Source: Burkholderiales bacterium (GTDB lineage Bacteria; Pseudomonadota; Gammaproteobacteria; Burkholderiales; Usitatibacteraceae). Taken from it: a stretch of 64,000 nucleotides of DNA. Under the pieces are notes generated by a model. It was not told where the DNA came from. It did not search any database and saw only the letters and a program-made list of their open reading frames with translations. This document shows positions 37,726 to 47,805 of the stretch, piece by piece (within the stretch, counting starts at the first letter, position 1; each line of letters opens with the position of its first letter). Position numbers and translations under genes: made by a program. The stretch covers positions 1-64,000 of the forward strand of contig JANYBL010000091.1 in the NCBI GenBank assembly GCA_025360815.1. Direction: 5' to 3'.

Positions 37726-39146
37726 GCTCAATCAAACGCAAACCGCTGTTAATTGTTGAAGACGATCTGGCGCTGCAAAAGCAGATGCGCTGGGCATTTG
37801 ATCAAAACGAGACCGTTGTCGCTGATGATGCCGAGAGCGCCATCGCACAAATCAGACGTTTTGAACCCGCAGTTGTTACGATGGACCTCGGTTTGCCCCC
37901 GAACCCGGACGGCGTCACGGAGGGGTTCAATTTGCTAAAGAAAATTTTGGATGTCGCACCACATACCAAGGTTATCGTGCTGACGGGACAAAACGACCAT
38001 GCCAACGCTCTGCAAGCCATTCGCTTGGGAGCGTATGATTTTTACGCGAAGCCGTTTGACCCGGTCTTACTGGGCTTCACCATCGAGCGCGCGTACCGCT
38101 TGCATGAGTTGCAGGAGGAAAATCGGCGTTTGCAAACTAGCGTGCAAAAGAGCAGTTTTGCTGGATTGATCACGCAAGATGCAGCGATGTTGCGCATGTG
38201 TCGCATAGTCGAGAAAATTGCGCCGACCAACGCCACCGTCCTGCTTCTGGGGGAGTCCGGTACTGGCAAGGAGGTGGTTGCGCGGGCGTTACATGATCTT
38301 TCGCCGAGACGCAAAGAGCGCTTCGTTGCGATCAATTGTGCGGCCATTCCGGAAGCGTTGTTGGAGAGTGAGCTTTTTGGCTACGAAAAAGGGGCGTTTA
38401 CGGGTGCTGCTAAACAAACTATCGGCAAAGTTGAGATTGCGCACAAAGGCACTCTTTTTCTCGATGAAGTCGGTGACTTGCCCATGCCGCTGCAGGCCAA
38501 GCTGTTACGTTTTTTGCAGGAGCGGGTGATAGAACGAGTCGGTGGTCGCGAAGAAATTGCGGTCGACATTAGAATCGTTTGTGCTACGCATCAGGACCTA
38601 AAGATGATGATTGCGGAGAGGAAATTTCGCGAAGATTTGTATTTTCGTTTGGCCGAGATTGTGCTCGATATTCCGCCGCTACGGAAGCGCGTTGGTGATG
38701 CGGCTTTGATTGCACACTCATTCGTGCGGCGGTTTGCGGAGGAACATCGGCGCGGTACATCGTCGCTGCAACCCAAGGCAATTGATGAAATTGAATCCTA
38801 CCCTTGGCCTGGCAATGTACGCGAGCTCGAAAACTGCATCAAACGCGCCGTGATAATGGCCGAGAGCAGTACTATCACTGCCGATGATTTAGGCCTAAGT
38901 CGGGTTGTTAGCACCGCTGGGACTAACAGCACAGCCAGCGACGCGAGCAATGTCGCCACCGAGAATACGGCGAATGGTCAGCGAACCGACAAGCTCAATT
39001 TGCGCCAAGTGCGCGATGAGGCCGAACGGCAGGCGGTGGCTCGTGTTTTGGGGCGCGTTGACGGTAATTTATCTAAGGCTGCCGAGCTACTGGGCGTCAG
39101 CCGACCAACACTGTATGAATTATTGGATCGTTTTGGGCTACGTTGA
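37722..39146 (+). CDS. prsR: sigma-54-dependent response regulator PrsR
   Basis: NtrC-type activator (TIGR02915 by recollection). Receiver domain residues 8-125 with phospho-acceptor Asp 55 in [13 protein letters not shown]+ domain with Walker A GESGTGKE (177-184), the sigma-54 contact loop GAFTGA (224-229) and Walker B LFLDEVGD (245-252); C-terminal Fis-type helix-turn-helix [20 protein letters not shown]. All parts needed for sigma-54 activation are intact. It is co-translated with prsK. The promoter at 34378 is the most likely local target. Confidence 0.95.
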   Translation: MSSIKRKPLLIVEDDLALQKQMRWAFDQNETVVADDAESAIAQIRRFEPAVVTMDLGLPPNPDGVTEGFNLLKKILDVAPHTKVIVLTGQNDHANALQAIRLGAYDFYAKPFDPVLLGFTIERAYRLHELQEENRRLQTSVQKSSFAGLITQDAAMLRMCRIVEKIAPTNATVLLLGESGTGKEVVARALHDLSPRRKERFVAINCAAIPEALLESELFGYEKGAFTGAAKQTIGKVEIAHKGTLFLDEVGDLPMPLQAKLLRFLQERVIERVGGREEIAVDIRIVCATHQDLKMMIAERKFREDLYFRLAEIVLDIPPLRKRVGDAALIAHSFVRRFAEEHRRGTSSLQPKAIDEIESYPWPGNVRELENCIKRAVIMAESSTITADDLGLSRVVSTAGTNSTASDASNVATENTANGQRTDKLNLRQVRDEAERQAVARVLGRVDGNLSKAAELLGVSRPTLYELLDRFGLR

Positions 39147-39211
39147 TTTTTTGGTGGCCATCTTCGCTCTTTAACGATGCCACATTCCGCGCTTGGTACT
39201 TTATTTTCCGA

Positions 39212-42007
39212 ATGCAAAAAATGAATAAATCAATATTTTTTATCGGCGCTGTGCTGACTACAGCCGTAATCACCTGCGCTGGCTGCGAACAGCAATCATC
39301 TGCGATGTTCGTTAAGTCTGCCAGAGATTACATGGCAAAACGTGACTACGCCGCAGCGGCTATTCAGCTCAAAAATGCCGCGCAGAAAGAAAACACAGGT
39401 GAGGTGCGTTACTTGTTAGCCAGCTCACTCATCGAATTAGGTGACTATAGCGGTGCCGAAATTCATTTACGAAAAGCGCAAGATTTGCGTTATGCACCAG
39501 AGCTAGTTTATCCCGCATTGGCGAGAGTCATGATGGGGCAGGGTGAGGCGAAAAAACTGGTTGAGGAGCTAGGTAATGTTGCGATTCCAGATGCCGCAAC
39601 GCAATGCGCTATTAAATCATCTATTGGCGAGGCTTATCTCGTATTGGGTGATCGAGCAAAAGCGCGTGAAGCCTTTTCCGTTGCGCTTAAGCTAGCGCCT
39701 GGTGATGCACGGGCGCGCGTTGGTGAAGCAAGAATCGCCGCCGCAGCGGGGGATATCGTGAGTGCAAACGGTGTGGCTGACGAGATTCTTGCGAACGTTG
39801 CCGACAACACGCATGCACTCTCTCTGAAAGCAGACCTCTTCGTATCGCAGGGCAAAGTAGATGAAGCCATCGCCGTGCTGTCGAAGCTGGTCGCGGCATC
39901 GCCATTTGACGGGCAGGCACGATTCGTACTAATTTCGCTGCTGATCGGTGCTGATAGATTCAACCAAGCCGCCGCCGATATCGCGTCGATGCAAAAAGTG
40001 CTACCGAATGACATACGCGGACGCTATCTCGAAGCGACACTCGCTTTTCGAAAAAATGAGCCCCTTAGGGCGCGGGATGTCGTTATTCAAGTACTAAATG
40101 TCCTACCCGATCATGCGCCTTCGCTCATGCTGGCCGGTGCAGCTGAATATCAGCTAGGGTCATTGGCAACAGCGGCAGATTATTTGCGAAAGGCTGTCGC
40201 TAAAAATCCGGGTAGTACCTACGCCCGCAATCTGCTTGCAACTACCTATCTTCGGCAAGGGCAACCGGTCAAAGCAGAAGAGGCGATTACTCCAGCGCTG
40301 AAGCTTGCGCCGCAAGATGCCAACGTGTTGCGGACGGCGGGTGAGGTTGCATTAGCAAAGAATCAATTGACTGATGCTGCCCGGTTCTATGACCGGGCGC
40401 TCGCCACCGAGAAGGATAGCGTGGCATTGAAAACGCGTTTGGCGCAAATTCGGCTCGCTAATGGCGAAATGGAGCGCGCGATTGCCGATCTTGAATTAAC
40501 ATCAAACCTCGATAAAGACCAATACCAAGCAGACTTGTCGTTAATTAGCGCCCACCTTGTCGCTAGGCAGTTCGATAAGGCATTGCAGGCGGTCGGGAAA
40601 CTCGAAAAGAAGCAGCCCGATAATCCGCTCACATTTAACTTAAAAGGTTCAGCACAAATCGGCAAAAGCGATGTCAAGAGCGCCCGAATAAGTTTTGAAA
40701 AAGCACTGCTACTTCAACCAACATACCTCCCTGCCGCCCGTAATTTGGCGAGATTAGATGTGGCTGAAAAAAGGCCAGCGCTGGCGACGGCGCGCTTCAA
40801 CGCCATCCTGGAAAAAGAACCAAATAACGAGGGTGCGTGGCTCGCGCTGGCTGAGGCTCAAATGATGACCGGCGCACCTGCAAAGGAGGTAAAGGAAACG
40901 CTGAGTAAAGCGATTTCCATCGACCAAAAATCGGCACCCGCACGTTTGGCACTCATTGATTTTTTAGCAAAAAATCGTGATTTAGCCGGCGCGATGGCGG
41001 CGGCTACCGCTGCACATAACGCCATACCCGATGAGCCAAGGTTGTTGGATGCGCTGGGCGCGGCACAATTGGCGGCAGGGCAGACAGCGCAGGCGATAGA
41101 GTCGTTCAAAAAATTGGCTACACTGCAACCCGATTCGCCATTGCCATTGTTACGTTTGGCGTCTGCGCAGTTCGCCTCAAAGCAAGTTGATGTTCCGCTG
41201 CAAGCGTTACGCAAAGCACTGGCGATGCAGCCCGATTTGCTCGATGCGCAGCGAGATATTGTCACTTTGCAGCTGGCAGCGGGCAAGCCTGAGGAAGCAT
41301 TAAAAGAAACCCGCGTGATTCAGAAAGCGAGGCCGAAAGAAGGTATTGGGTTTGCACTCGAAGGCGATGTGCTGGCCAGTCAGAAAAAATTTTCTGAAGC
41401 AACGCGGGCCTATGCAGAAGCACTCAAGCGACAAGCAACGCCCGAGCTCATCGTCAAACAGCACCAGCTAATGCTAATGGGCGGTAAGACTTGGGAGGCG
41501 AAAAGCCTTACAACGCAATGGGTGAAAGACAATCCAAACGAGCCAATCGTGCGATTCTACTTGGCAACGCTTTTGATGCAGGAGAAAGCCTACAAAGAGG
41601 CCGCGCAAGGGTACAGGGAAATTCTTGCTATCCAGCCCGATAATGTCGCCACGCTCAACAATCTTGCGTGGGTTTTGAGTCAGATGAAAGATGCCTCCGC
41701 TCTATCCTATGCCGAGAGAGCCTATTTGCAGGCGCCGTTAAACCCCAGTATCCAAAACACGTATGGCTGGTTACTTTTTAGCGATGAGAATGCTGAAAGT
41801 CGGGAGCGAAATCGGAAGCATGGCCTTGAATTGCTAACGCAATCCGCCGTCGCTGCCCCCAATGATGCCGACATTCGCCTTCATCTTGCGAAGGCAATGG
41901 TAAAATCAGGGGACAAAGTGGGCGGTATTAAGGAATTGCAGGCAGTGATTCGCTTGGGCGAGTCCACCGCTAAAACGGAGGCGGAACTACTCCTAAAATC
42001 ATTGTAA
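39212..42007 (+). CDS. prsT: PrsT, TPR-repeat lipoprotein of the PEP-CTERM system
   Basis: A very long tetratricopeptide protein (TIGR02917 by recollection), about 930 residues. The N-terminus MNKSIFFIGAVLTTAVITCAGC has a lipobox (TCAGC), so it is probably an outer- or inner-membrane lipoprotein facing the periplasm. More than twenty TPR-like helices follow, for example ALAKNQLTDAARFYDRAL and NNLAWVLSQMKDASALSYAERA. A frame opening at 39143 is longer but its extra residues do not look like a signal peptide; ATG 39212 or ATG 39221 is the likely start. The gene follows prsR closely. The PrsT function is unknown; scaffolding of export or sorting is assumed. Confidence 0.92.
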   Translation: MQKMNKSIFFIGAVLTTAVITCAGCEQQSSAMFVKSARDYMAKRDYAAAAIQLKNAAQKENTGEVRYLLASSLIELGDYSGAEIHLRKAQDLRYAPELVYPALARVMMGQGEAKKLVEELGNVAIPDAATQCAIKSSIGEAYLVLGDRAKAREAFSVALKLAPGDARARVGEARIAAAAGDIVSANGVADEILANVADNTHALSLKADLFVSQGKVDEAIAVLSKLVAASPFDGQARFVLISLLIGADRFNQAAADIASMQKVLPNDIRGRYLEATLAFRKNEPLRARDVVIQVLNVLPDHAPSLMLAGAAEYQLGSLATAADYLRKAVAKNPGSTYARNLLATTYLRQGQPVKAEEAITPALKLAPQDANVLRTAGEVALAKNQLTDAARFYDRALATEKDSVALKTRLAQIRLANGEMERAIADLELTSNLDKDQYQADLSLISAHLVARQFDKALQAVGKLEKKQPDNPLTFNLKGSAQIGKSDVKSARISFEKALLLQPTYLPAARNLARLDVAEKRPALATARFNAILEKEPNNEGAWLALAEAQMMTGAPAKEVKETLSKAISIDQKSAPARLALIDFLAKNRDLAGAMAAATAAHNAIPDEPRLLDALGAAQLAAGQTAQAIESFKKLATLQPDSPLPLLRLASAQFASKQVDVPLQALRKALAMQPDLLDAQRDIVTLQLAAGKPEEALKETRVIQKARPKEGIGFALEGDVLASQKKFSEATRAYAEALKRQATPELIVKQHQLMLMGGKTWEAKSLTTQWVKDNPNEPIVRFYLATLLMQEKAYKEAAQGYREILAIQPDNVATLNNLAWVLSQMKDASALSYAERAYLQAPLNPSIQNTYGWLLFSDENAESRERNRKHGLELLTQSAVAAPNDADIRLHLAKAMVKSGDKVGGIKELQAVIRLGESTAKTEAELLLKSL

Positions 42008-42117
42008 TGATCAAAAATGTCGTCTGGAGTAGTATTCGCTCTTTTTTTGATGGCATTTTGCAAACCGTTTATGCGCTAGATACCCCGTCTGGTCCACCTA
42101 ACCCAGGCCCATCGTAA
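42007..42117 (+). CDS. possible small protein coupled to prsT
   Basis: A 36-codon ORF whose ATG overlaps the prsT stop by one base (TAATG). The product starts MIKNVVWSSIRSFFDGILQT, which could form an amphipathic helix, and ends in a Pro/Gly-rich tail (SGPPNPGPS). It is too short to recognise and may be chance, but the coupling geometry is the same as elsewhere in this locus. Confidence 0.35.
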   Translation: MIKNVVWSSIRSFFDGILQTVYALDTPSGPPNPGPS

Positions 42118-42442
42118 CTGTAAATCTTTATGACCGACCCGCGATTACGGTATGACCCAAGATTTTTGTACTTGATCGCTCTTGAACGGACTAAAATTTG
42201 GGTTGCGGTAATTTATTGAATTTTTGTCCAATCGCTGACATAACATGATGTAACAATGGATTGGACAGCAGACGTGGTCACTAGGTGGTCACTAAGTGGT
42301 GTTGAAACGAATTCGTTTTTGAGATTACTGCCGCCTTTAGTAAAGTCGCGCAGCGAGCGTAGCCTGCAGATATAAAGCGGGGATTGGTTTGGTATTACGG
42401 CAGACGGCTGCGAAAAGTTGTATACGGTCTAGGAGGCCAACA
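42118..42442. other. intergenic region upstream of the giant FN3 protein
   Basis: About 325 bases without a credible gene. It holds the inverted repeat GTCCAATC (42226-42233)/GATTGGAC (42259-42266) and, directly after it, the GTGGTCACTA direct repeats. A TATAAA at 42370-42375 has no convincing -35 partner. No sigma-54 site was found. Confidence 0.5.
42274..42300. repeat. 11-bp direct repeats upstream of the FN3 protein gene
   Basis: GTGGTCACTAG (42274-42284) is followed directly by GTGGTCACTAA (42285-42295) and a partial third copy GTGGT. The 11-base phase places the copies on the same face of the helix, so a cooperative binding site is possible. Confidence 0.6.
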
Positions 42443-45400
42443 ATGAATATCCTACAGCACATTTTTGGTTTCAAGTGCCCAAAACCCCGATCTACGACGC
42501 CAAGAAAATTGCTTGCCAGTCGGCTAGCGAGCAGCGCGTTGGCACTCTCGGTATGTTGGGCTTCCTCAGCTTACGCGGTTGCGCCTAACCCGCCCAATAG
42601 TGCCGCCGCCGTCCCCGGAAATGGTAAGGTAACGGTCAGCTTTACGCCGGCTGCGTCGGGGGCTGCTGCTACAAGTTTTACCGTTACAGCAAGCCCTGGA
42701 GGGGCAGTTGGCACCGGCGCATCATCTCCGATCGACGTGACCTGCCTAACAAATGGTGTTGCTTACACATTTACAGTGACCGCCGATAACGTAACTGGCA
42801 GCAGTACCGCTGTGGCGCCGTCAGGCGCCTACATTCCACGAACCACACCGGATGCGCCGAGTATTAACGGCGCGACACCTGGCAATGGAGCGGTAACCGT
42901 CGCATTCACTGCGCCAGCGTTTAACGGCGGTAGCGCCGTAACGGGGTATACCGTCACGCCGAGCCCTAGTGGAACACCGGTCTCGGGCACTTCCAGTCCG
43001 TTGATCGTTACTGGGCTCACCAACGGAACTGCCTATACTTTTACCGTTACTGCCAATAATGTTGCCGGAACAGGAGCAGCTTCGGCGCCTTCGGGTAGCG
43101 TAACGCCCGCTGGCGCTGCGACCGTGCCGGGTGCGCCAACTATTGGCACAGCAACGGGAGGAAATGCCACCGCTTCCGTTACCTTTACACCACCGGCAAG
43201 CGATGGCGGTAGTGCCATTATCGACTACACCGTGACCTCCACACCGGGCAACAAAACAGCAAACTTTGCATCCAGCCCGATAACAGTTAGTGGTCTTTCC
43301 AACGGAACCGCTTATACCTTTGCCGTCACTGCTAGAAACGCAATCGGCTCAAGTGTTGCGTCAGCCGCTTCCAACACGGTTACGCCTGCGGCTGCGCCGC
43401 CTGTCGCGCCAGGGGCTCCGACGATTGGAACGGCAACGCCCGGCAATGGTAGTGCTACTGTCACTTTCACTGCACCCGCCAGCAACGGCGGCAGCGCAAT
43501 CCTTGACTATACCGCCACCGCGACCGACGGAATATCCACGTTCACCCAAGTGCTTCTCGGTTCAATTGCTGCGCCGATCACCGTTAGCGGGCTAACGAAT
43601 GGGGTTGCGTACACGATAACAATTAAAGCACGGAACGGTGTCGGAACAGGCTCGTCATCGGCTCCGTCCAACAGTGTGACCCCGGCTACCGCGCCGGGTG
43701 CACCAACAACGGTAAGCGCCGTGGGCGGAAATGCCAGTGCGACTGTTTCGTTTACGACGCCAGCGAGCAATGGCGGCAGCCCTATTACCAACTATAAAGT
43801 AACCGCCGCGCCAGGCGGCGCGAACGTCACTGGCAATTTAACCACGCTGACGGTTCTGGGTTTGGTCAACGGTACTGCTTATACCTTCACTGTCGTTGCG
43901 ATCAATGCGATTGGAACTGGCCCAGCTTCCTCACCTGCCAGCAACAGCGTAACCCCTGCAACAGTTCCAAATGCGCCCACCATCATTTCAGTGTTTGCTG
44001 GTAATCAAACAGCAACCGTCAACTTCAATGCTCCTGCCGTAAACGGTGGCAGCCCGGTAACCAGCTATACCGTCACCTCCAATCCAGCGGGCGGGACAAT
44101 CAGCGGGCCAGCAAGCCCGTTGACGGTAACTGGTCTGACCAATGGGGTTGCCTACACGTTCACGGTAACGGCAACCAACGCTGTCGGTACGGGTGCAGCC
44201 TCGACCCCAACGAGTTCAGTAACGCCAGCCACAGTGCCAAATGCACCGACCGTTGGCGCGGTTGTCGCGGGCAACGCCAGTGTTTCAGTCAGCTTCACGC
44301 CGCCTGCGTTCAACGGCGGTCGACCAATCAGTGCTTATACGGTCACGTCCAACCCCGGTAATCTCACTGGCGTTGGGACAACTAGCCCTATAATTGTGGC
44401 AGGGCTCATCAATGGCCAAGCCTATACGTTCAGCGTGACGGCGACTAACAGCATCGGTGTGAGTTTGCCATCGTCAGCATCGGCCAGCGCCACACCGCAA
44501 GCTACTCTTCCGGGGGCGCCGACCATCGGCACAGCTGCCGTCGTTGGTCAAACCCAAGTTGCCAACGTGGCATTTACACCGCCAGCAGGCAATGGCGGCA
44601 GCGCAATCACCCGCTACGACGTGACATCGACCCCCGGAGGTTTGACCAATTTTGGGGCAGCATCACCGATTGCTGTCTCTGGCCTGGTGTACGGTGTTGC
44701 CTATACCTTTACCGTGACGGCAACCAATATTGCCGGCACCGGCGTTGCCTCAGCGGCTTCTAATAGCGTGACGCCCGCCACCGCACCCAGTGCGCCGACG
44801 ATTGGCGCGGCCACCGCAGGCAACGGCACAGCATCTGTCACCTTCACCGCGCCTGCGAGCAACGGTGGCAGCGCCATACTTTCCTATACGGCAACCTCAA
44901 CGCCGTCGGGTATCACTGCAACCGGAACCACAAGTCCGCTGTTACTTACTGGCTTAACGAATGCGACAGCCTACACATTTACGGTGCTCGCCACTAACGC
45001 ATTAGGTGCCGGTGCATTATCGGCCGCATCAAACAGCGTCACCCCTCAAGCCGTTGCGCCAAATGCACCGTCGATTGGCACGGCAACGGCGGGCAATCAA
45101 TTCGCCGATGTCACATTTACCCCACCGAACAACAACGGCGGAAGCGGAATCCTTGATTACACCGTGACGGCATCGCCGGGGGGCCAGTTCGTTACCGGCA
45201 CGACCAGTCCATTGCGTGTGTTGGGCTTAATCAACGGGACGACTTACACGTTCACAGTTGTGGCCACAAATATGATTGGGTCCAGTGTGCCGTCTGCTGC
45301 CTCGAATAGTGTTATTCCGGCCACGGCGCCAAGCGCACCAACGATTGGTGTAGCAACGCAGGGATTCGGAAGTGCCACCGTGTCGTTTGCGGCACCGGCT

Positions 45401-47656
45401 AGCAATGGTGGGCGGCCTATTACCAGCTATACCGTGATTGCAAGTCCGAGTGGAATAACTTCTTCTGGGGCCGCAAGTCCGCTAACTGTTTCAGGGCTGA
45501 CGGCGGGCGTTTCCTACTCCTTCACTGTTCTGGCCAATAATGGGGTCGCAAACAGTTTGCCATCGGCGTCCTCGAATGTCGTAACCCCGCTGGATCTGGC
45601 ACCGAATTCGCCAAGGTCTGTTTCGGCGGCGGCGGGGAACACGCTAGCGACCATTTCGTTTCTATCGCCTATTGCAAACGGCGGCTCGCCTGTTTCAAGC
45701 TACACAGTAACGGCCAACCCCGGTGGCGCTACTGCGAGCGGCTCTGGCAGTCCGATAGTTGTATCAAACCTCTCGAATGGTACGAGCTATACATTTACCG
45801 TGACGGCGACCAATGGTGCGGGAACCGGCGCGGCTTCTGCGCCCTCAAACGCCGTTACGCCAGCATTGCCGATTTCAATATCCAGTGGGCCCAACACGAC
45901 ATTTAATGTCGGCGCAAGCGGTAAATTTACAGTGACGGCTAGTGGCGGATCTGCGCCACAGTTTGCGATCGTCGGTGCATTGCCGTTAGGGGTCAAATTC
46001 GTTGCTGCAACGGGTGTGCTTGGTGGTGTGCCGGCGGCTGGGACGGTTGGTGACTACGTGCTATCGATAAGTGCAATTGATGCTGGCAATGCAAGCGGTG
46101 CGCAGTCGTTTACGTTAACGGTTGCCAAAGGTAATCAAGTTATTTCGTTTACCAATCCCGGCACGCGCAGTTTGCAATCGTCGCCCTTCACTGGATTGAC
46201 GGCGTCGTCTTCGGGCTCGGTGCCGATATTGGCTACGTTAACCGATACCGTGTGCGGCGTGGCGGGTAACAATACGATTACCTTACTTACGGTGGGTAGC
46301 TGTACCATCCAAGCTTCATTGGACACCAGTATCAGCTATAACGCGGCCACCCCGGTTACGCAAACATTTGCAGTTGCGAGCGCAGCAGCGCAGCAACCAC
46401 AGACCATCGTGTTCAACCCGTTATCGAACCGCACGGTAGGAGGCGGCGCGTTGGTGGCGGCAGCCAGTGGGGGCGCCTCGGGAAACCCAGTCGTATTTTT
46501 CTCAACCACGCCTGCTGTTTGTACGGTTGCTAGCAACAACTTTGTGAACCTGACTGGTGAACTCGGTGCGTGCAGCATCATTGCCAACCAAGCCGGTAGC
46601 GCGACTTATCTGCCCGCAACGCCGGTTACGCAAAACTTCTTGGTGATCGCCTCGGCACTTCAGCCACTCGCCCAGCGCGGCGGCGTTGACGTCGACGGCA
46701 GCGGGCTCAGCACACTGGTGCTGCGCTCTTCAACTGGCGCGTTGCAAATGGGACGCTTAGTGAATTTTGTGTTCCAGTTCACGCCACAAGCCGATCCGGG
46801 TTCTTCATTCCGTACGCTTGGCGCCCTCGATTTCCGTGGGTCTGGCAAATCAGATTTGGTGTTTCAAAATATCGTGCAAACAGACGGCTTAGGTGATGTC
46901 TTCATTTGGGATAACTTTGTCTCGGGCACCGAGCATCTCCTACGCAGCGTTAAGCGTACGTGGGATGTTCAGGCAGTCGGCGATCTTGATGGAGATGGTT
47001 TCGGTGATTTGGTCTGGCGCTACATTACGCCTGATACGCCTGATACTGGGGTCTCCTATATTTGGTTTACGGACGGTAAAGGTGTCAATCAAGTTCGGAA
47101 ACGTGGCGGTGCGCCGCTAGATTGGAAGTTGCTCGGGGCAGCCGATATTAACAACGATGGCGCAGCTGACATGGTCTATATCAATCCCGCGAATCAAATT
47201 CGCGTTCTGATGGCAACGCCGTTGCGAACCTGCGCAAACTTGACTGCGGGTTCCGTACCTACGGGCTTCACGGCATTGAAGGCAACTGACTTCACCGGCA
47301 AAGGCCGTGCCGACATCCTCGTTCGAAACGCGACAACTGGACAGACAGGATTAATATCATTGGATGCGCGCGGCTTGACACTGCCACCCTCGTTCGCAAA
47401 TCCCGATGATCCGAATGCATCTTGTACGCCCAGTTCGCTGATCGTTGGTAACAGCTTTATCGCCCTTCCTGATACTGATCCGACTTGGCAATTTTTCGCC
47501 TCAGGCGATTTCAATGGTGATGGCGTAATGGATATTGTTTTCCGTAAGCCCGACGGCACACTCGTTTTGTGGTTGATGAGCGGCAGCACCCCGTCAAATC
47601 CGATTATTTTGATGAACGCGGGGACGGTGACGGATGGGTTTAATATTCAACCGTGA
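42443..47656 (+). CDS. giant secreted protein with twelve FN3 repeats and FG-GAP-like repeats
   Basis: Start ATG 42443 has a strong AGGAGG upstream; a longer frame from 42389 is unlikely. A long signal peptide (about 1-47) ends ASSAYA. Residues about 50-1145 consist of twelve fibronectin type III domains of about 90 residues, each with a P-x-APTIG start, an NGGS turn and a LTNGTAYTFTVTATN strand. Then come a putative-Ig domain (about 1150-1235), two low-similarity Ig-like segments with CTVAS/CTIQAS cysteines, and from about 1410 six FG-GAP/VCBS-like units (DLDGDGFGDLVW, DINNDGAADMVY, DFNGDGVMDIVF), which probably bind calcium. There is no PEP-CTERM, LPXTG or autotransporter signal. A surface adhesin or matrix protein is the likely role. 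Confidence 0.88.
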   Translation: MNILQHIFGFKCPKPRSTTPRKLLASRLASSALALSVCWASSAYAVAPNPPNSAAAVPGNGKVTVSFTPAASGAAATSFTVTASPGGAVGTGASSPIDVTCLTNGVAYTFTVTADNVTGSSTAVAPSGAYIPRTTPDAPSINGATPGNGAVTVAFTAPAFNGGSAVTGYTVTPSPSGTPVSGTSSPLIVTGLTNGTAYTFTVTANNVAGTGAASAPSGSVTPAGAATVPGAPTIGTATGGNATASVTFTPPASDGGSAIIDYTVTSTPGNKTANFASSPITVSGLSNGTAYTFAVTARNAIGSSVASAASNTVTPAAAPPVAPGAPTIGTATPGNGSATVTFTAPASNGGSAILDYTATATDGISTFTQVLLGSIAAPITVSGLTNGVAYTITIKARNGVGTGSSSAPSNSVTPATAPGAPTTVSAVGGNASATVSFTTPASNGGSPITNYKVTAAPGGANVTGNLTTLTVLGLVNGTAYTFTVVAINAIGTGPASSPASNSVTPATVPNAPTIISVFAGNQTATVNFNAPAVNGGSPVTSYTVTSNPAGGTISGPASPLTVTGLTNGVAYTFTVTATNAVGTGAASTPTSSVTPATVPNAPTVGAVVAGNASVSVSFTPPAFNGGRPISAYTVTSNPGNLTGVGTTSPIIVAGLINGQAYTFSVTATNSIGVSLPSSASASATPQATLPGAPTIGTAAVVGQTQVANVAFTPPAGNGGSAITRYDVTSTPGGLTNFGAASPIAVSGLVYGVAYTFTVTATNIAGTGVASAASNSVTPATAPSAPTIGAATAGNGTASVTFTAPASNGGSAILSYTATSTPSGITATGTTSPLLLTGLTNATAYTFTVLATNALGAGALSAASNSVTPQAVAPNAPSIGTATAGNQFADVTFTPPNNNGGSGILDYTVTASPGGQFVTGTTSPLRVLGLINGTTYTFTVVATNMIGSSVPSAASNSVIPATAPSAPTIGVATQGFGSATVSFAAPASNGGRPITSYTVIASPSGITSSGAASPLTVSGLTAGVSYSFTVLANNGVANSLPSASSNVVTPLDLAPNSPRSVSAAAGNTLATISFLSPIANGGSPVSSYTVTANPGGATASGSGSPIVVSNLSNGTSYTFTVTATNGAGTGAASAPSNAVTPALPISISSGPNTTFNVGASGKFTVTASGGSAPQFAIVGALPLGVKFVAATGVLGGVPAAGTVGDYVLSISAIDAGNASGAQSFTLTVAKGNQVISFTNPGTRSLQSSPFTGLTASSSGSVPILATLTDTVCGVAGNNTITLLTVGSCTIQASLDTSISYNAATPVTQTFAVASAAAQQPQTIVFNPLSNRTVGGGALVAAASGGASGNPVVFFSTTPAVCTVASNNFVNLTGELGACSIIANQAGSATYLPATPVTQNFLVIASALQPLAQRGGVDVDGSGLSTLVLRSSTGALQMGRLVNFVFQFTPQADPGSSFRTLGALDFRGSGKSDLVFQNIVQTDGLGDVFIWDNFVSGTEHLLRSVKRTWDVQAVGDLDGDGFGDLVWRYITPDTPDTGVSYIWFTDGKGVNQVRKRGGAPLDWKLLGAADINNDGAADMVYINPANQIRVLMATPLRTCANLTAGSVPTGFTALKATDFTGKGRADILVRNATTGQTGLISLDARGLTLPPSFANPDDPNASCTPSSLIVGNSFIALPDTDPTWQFFASGDFNGDGVMDIVFRKPDGTLVLWLMSGSTPSNPIILMNAGTVTDGFNIQP

Positions 47657-47680
47657 CGATGAAGCCAAGCATTATCAAGA

Positions 47681-47710
47681 CAAGCCCCGGTTGTTAGGGG
47701 CTTGTTTTTT
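47681..47710 (+). terminator. rho-independent terminator after the FN3 protein gene
   Basis: CAAGCCCC (47681-47688), 8-base loop, GGGGCTTG (47697-47704), followed by a run of T to 47710. It ends the giant gene 24 bases after its stop. Confidence 0.88.
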
Positions 47711-47805
47711 GACTGCAAAAATGGCTTACGAAGCGCTGTTTTTTGTCCTTGCTATCAATACCTATTTTTACCCCAACAACATAACCAAACAACTAGAGGC
47801 TTAAT

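Noticed and set aside
39143-39211. Extended N-terminus of PrsT from a TTG start overlapping prsR.
   Set aside because: The added residues do not form a signal peptide, whereas starting at 39212 or 39221 gives a proper lipoprotein signal.
47194-47589. Long minus-strand frame inside the giant protein gene, with many similar ones along the FN3 array.
   Set aside because: They arise from the biased codons of the repeats, lack ribosome-binding sites and resemble nothing known.
42443-47656. The FN3 array as a CRISPR-like or nucleotide repeat array.
   Set aside because: Repeats are about 270 bases long, differ in sequence and are in frame throughout a single ORF.
47711-47805. glmS ribozyme or other riboswitch in front of glmS.
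   Set aside because: Only 95 bases separate the preceding terminator from the start codon and no conserved core was recognised.
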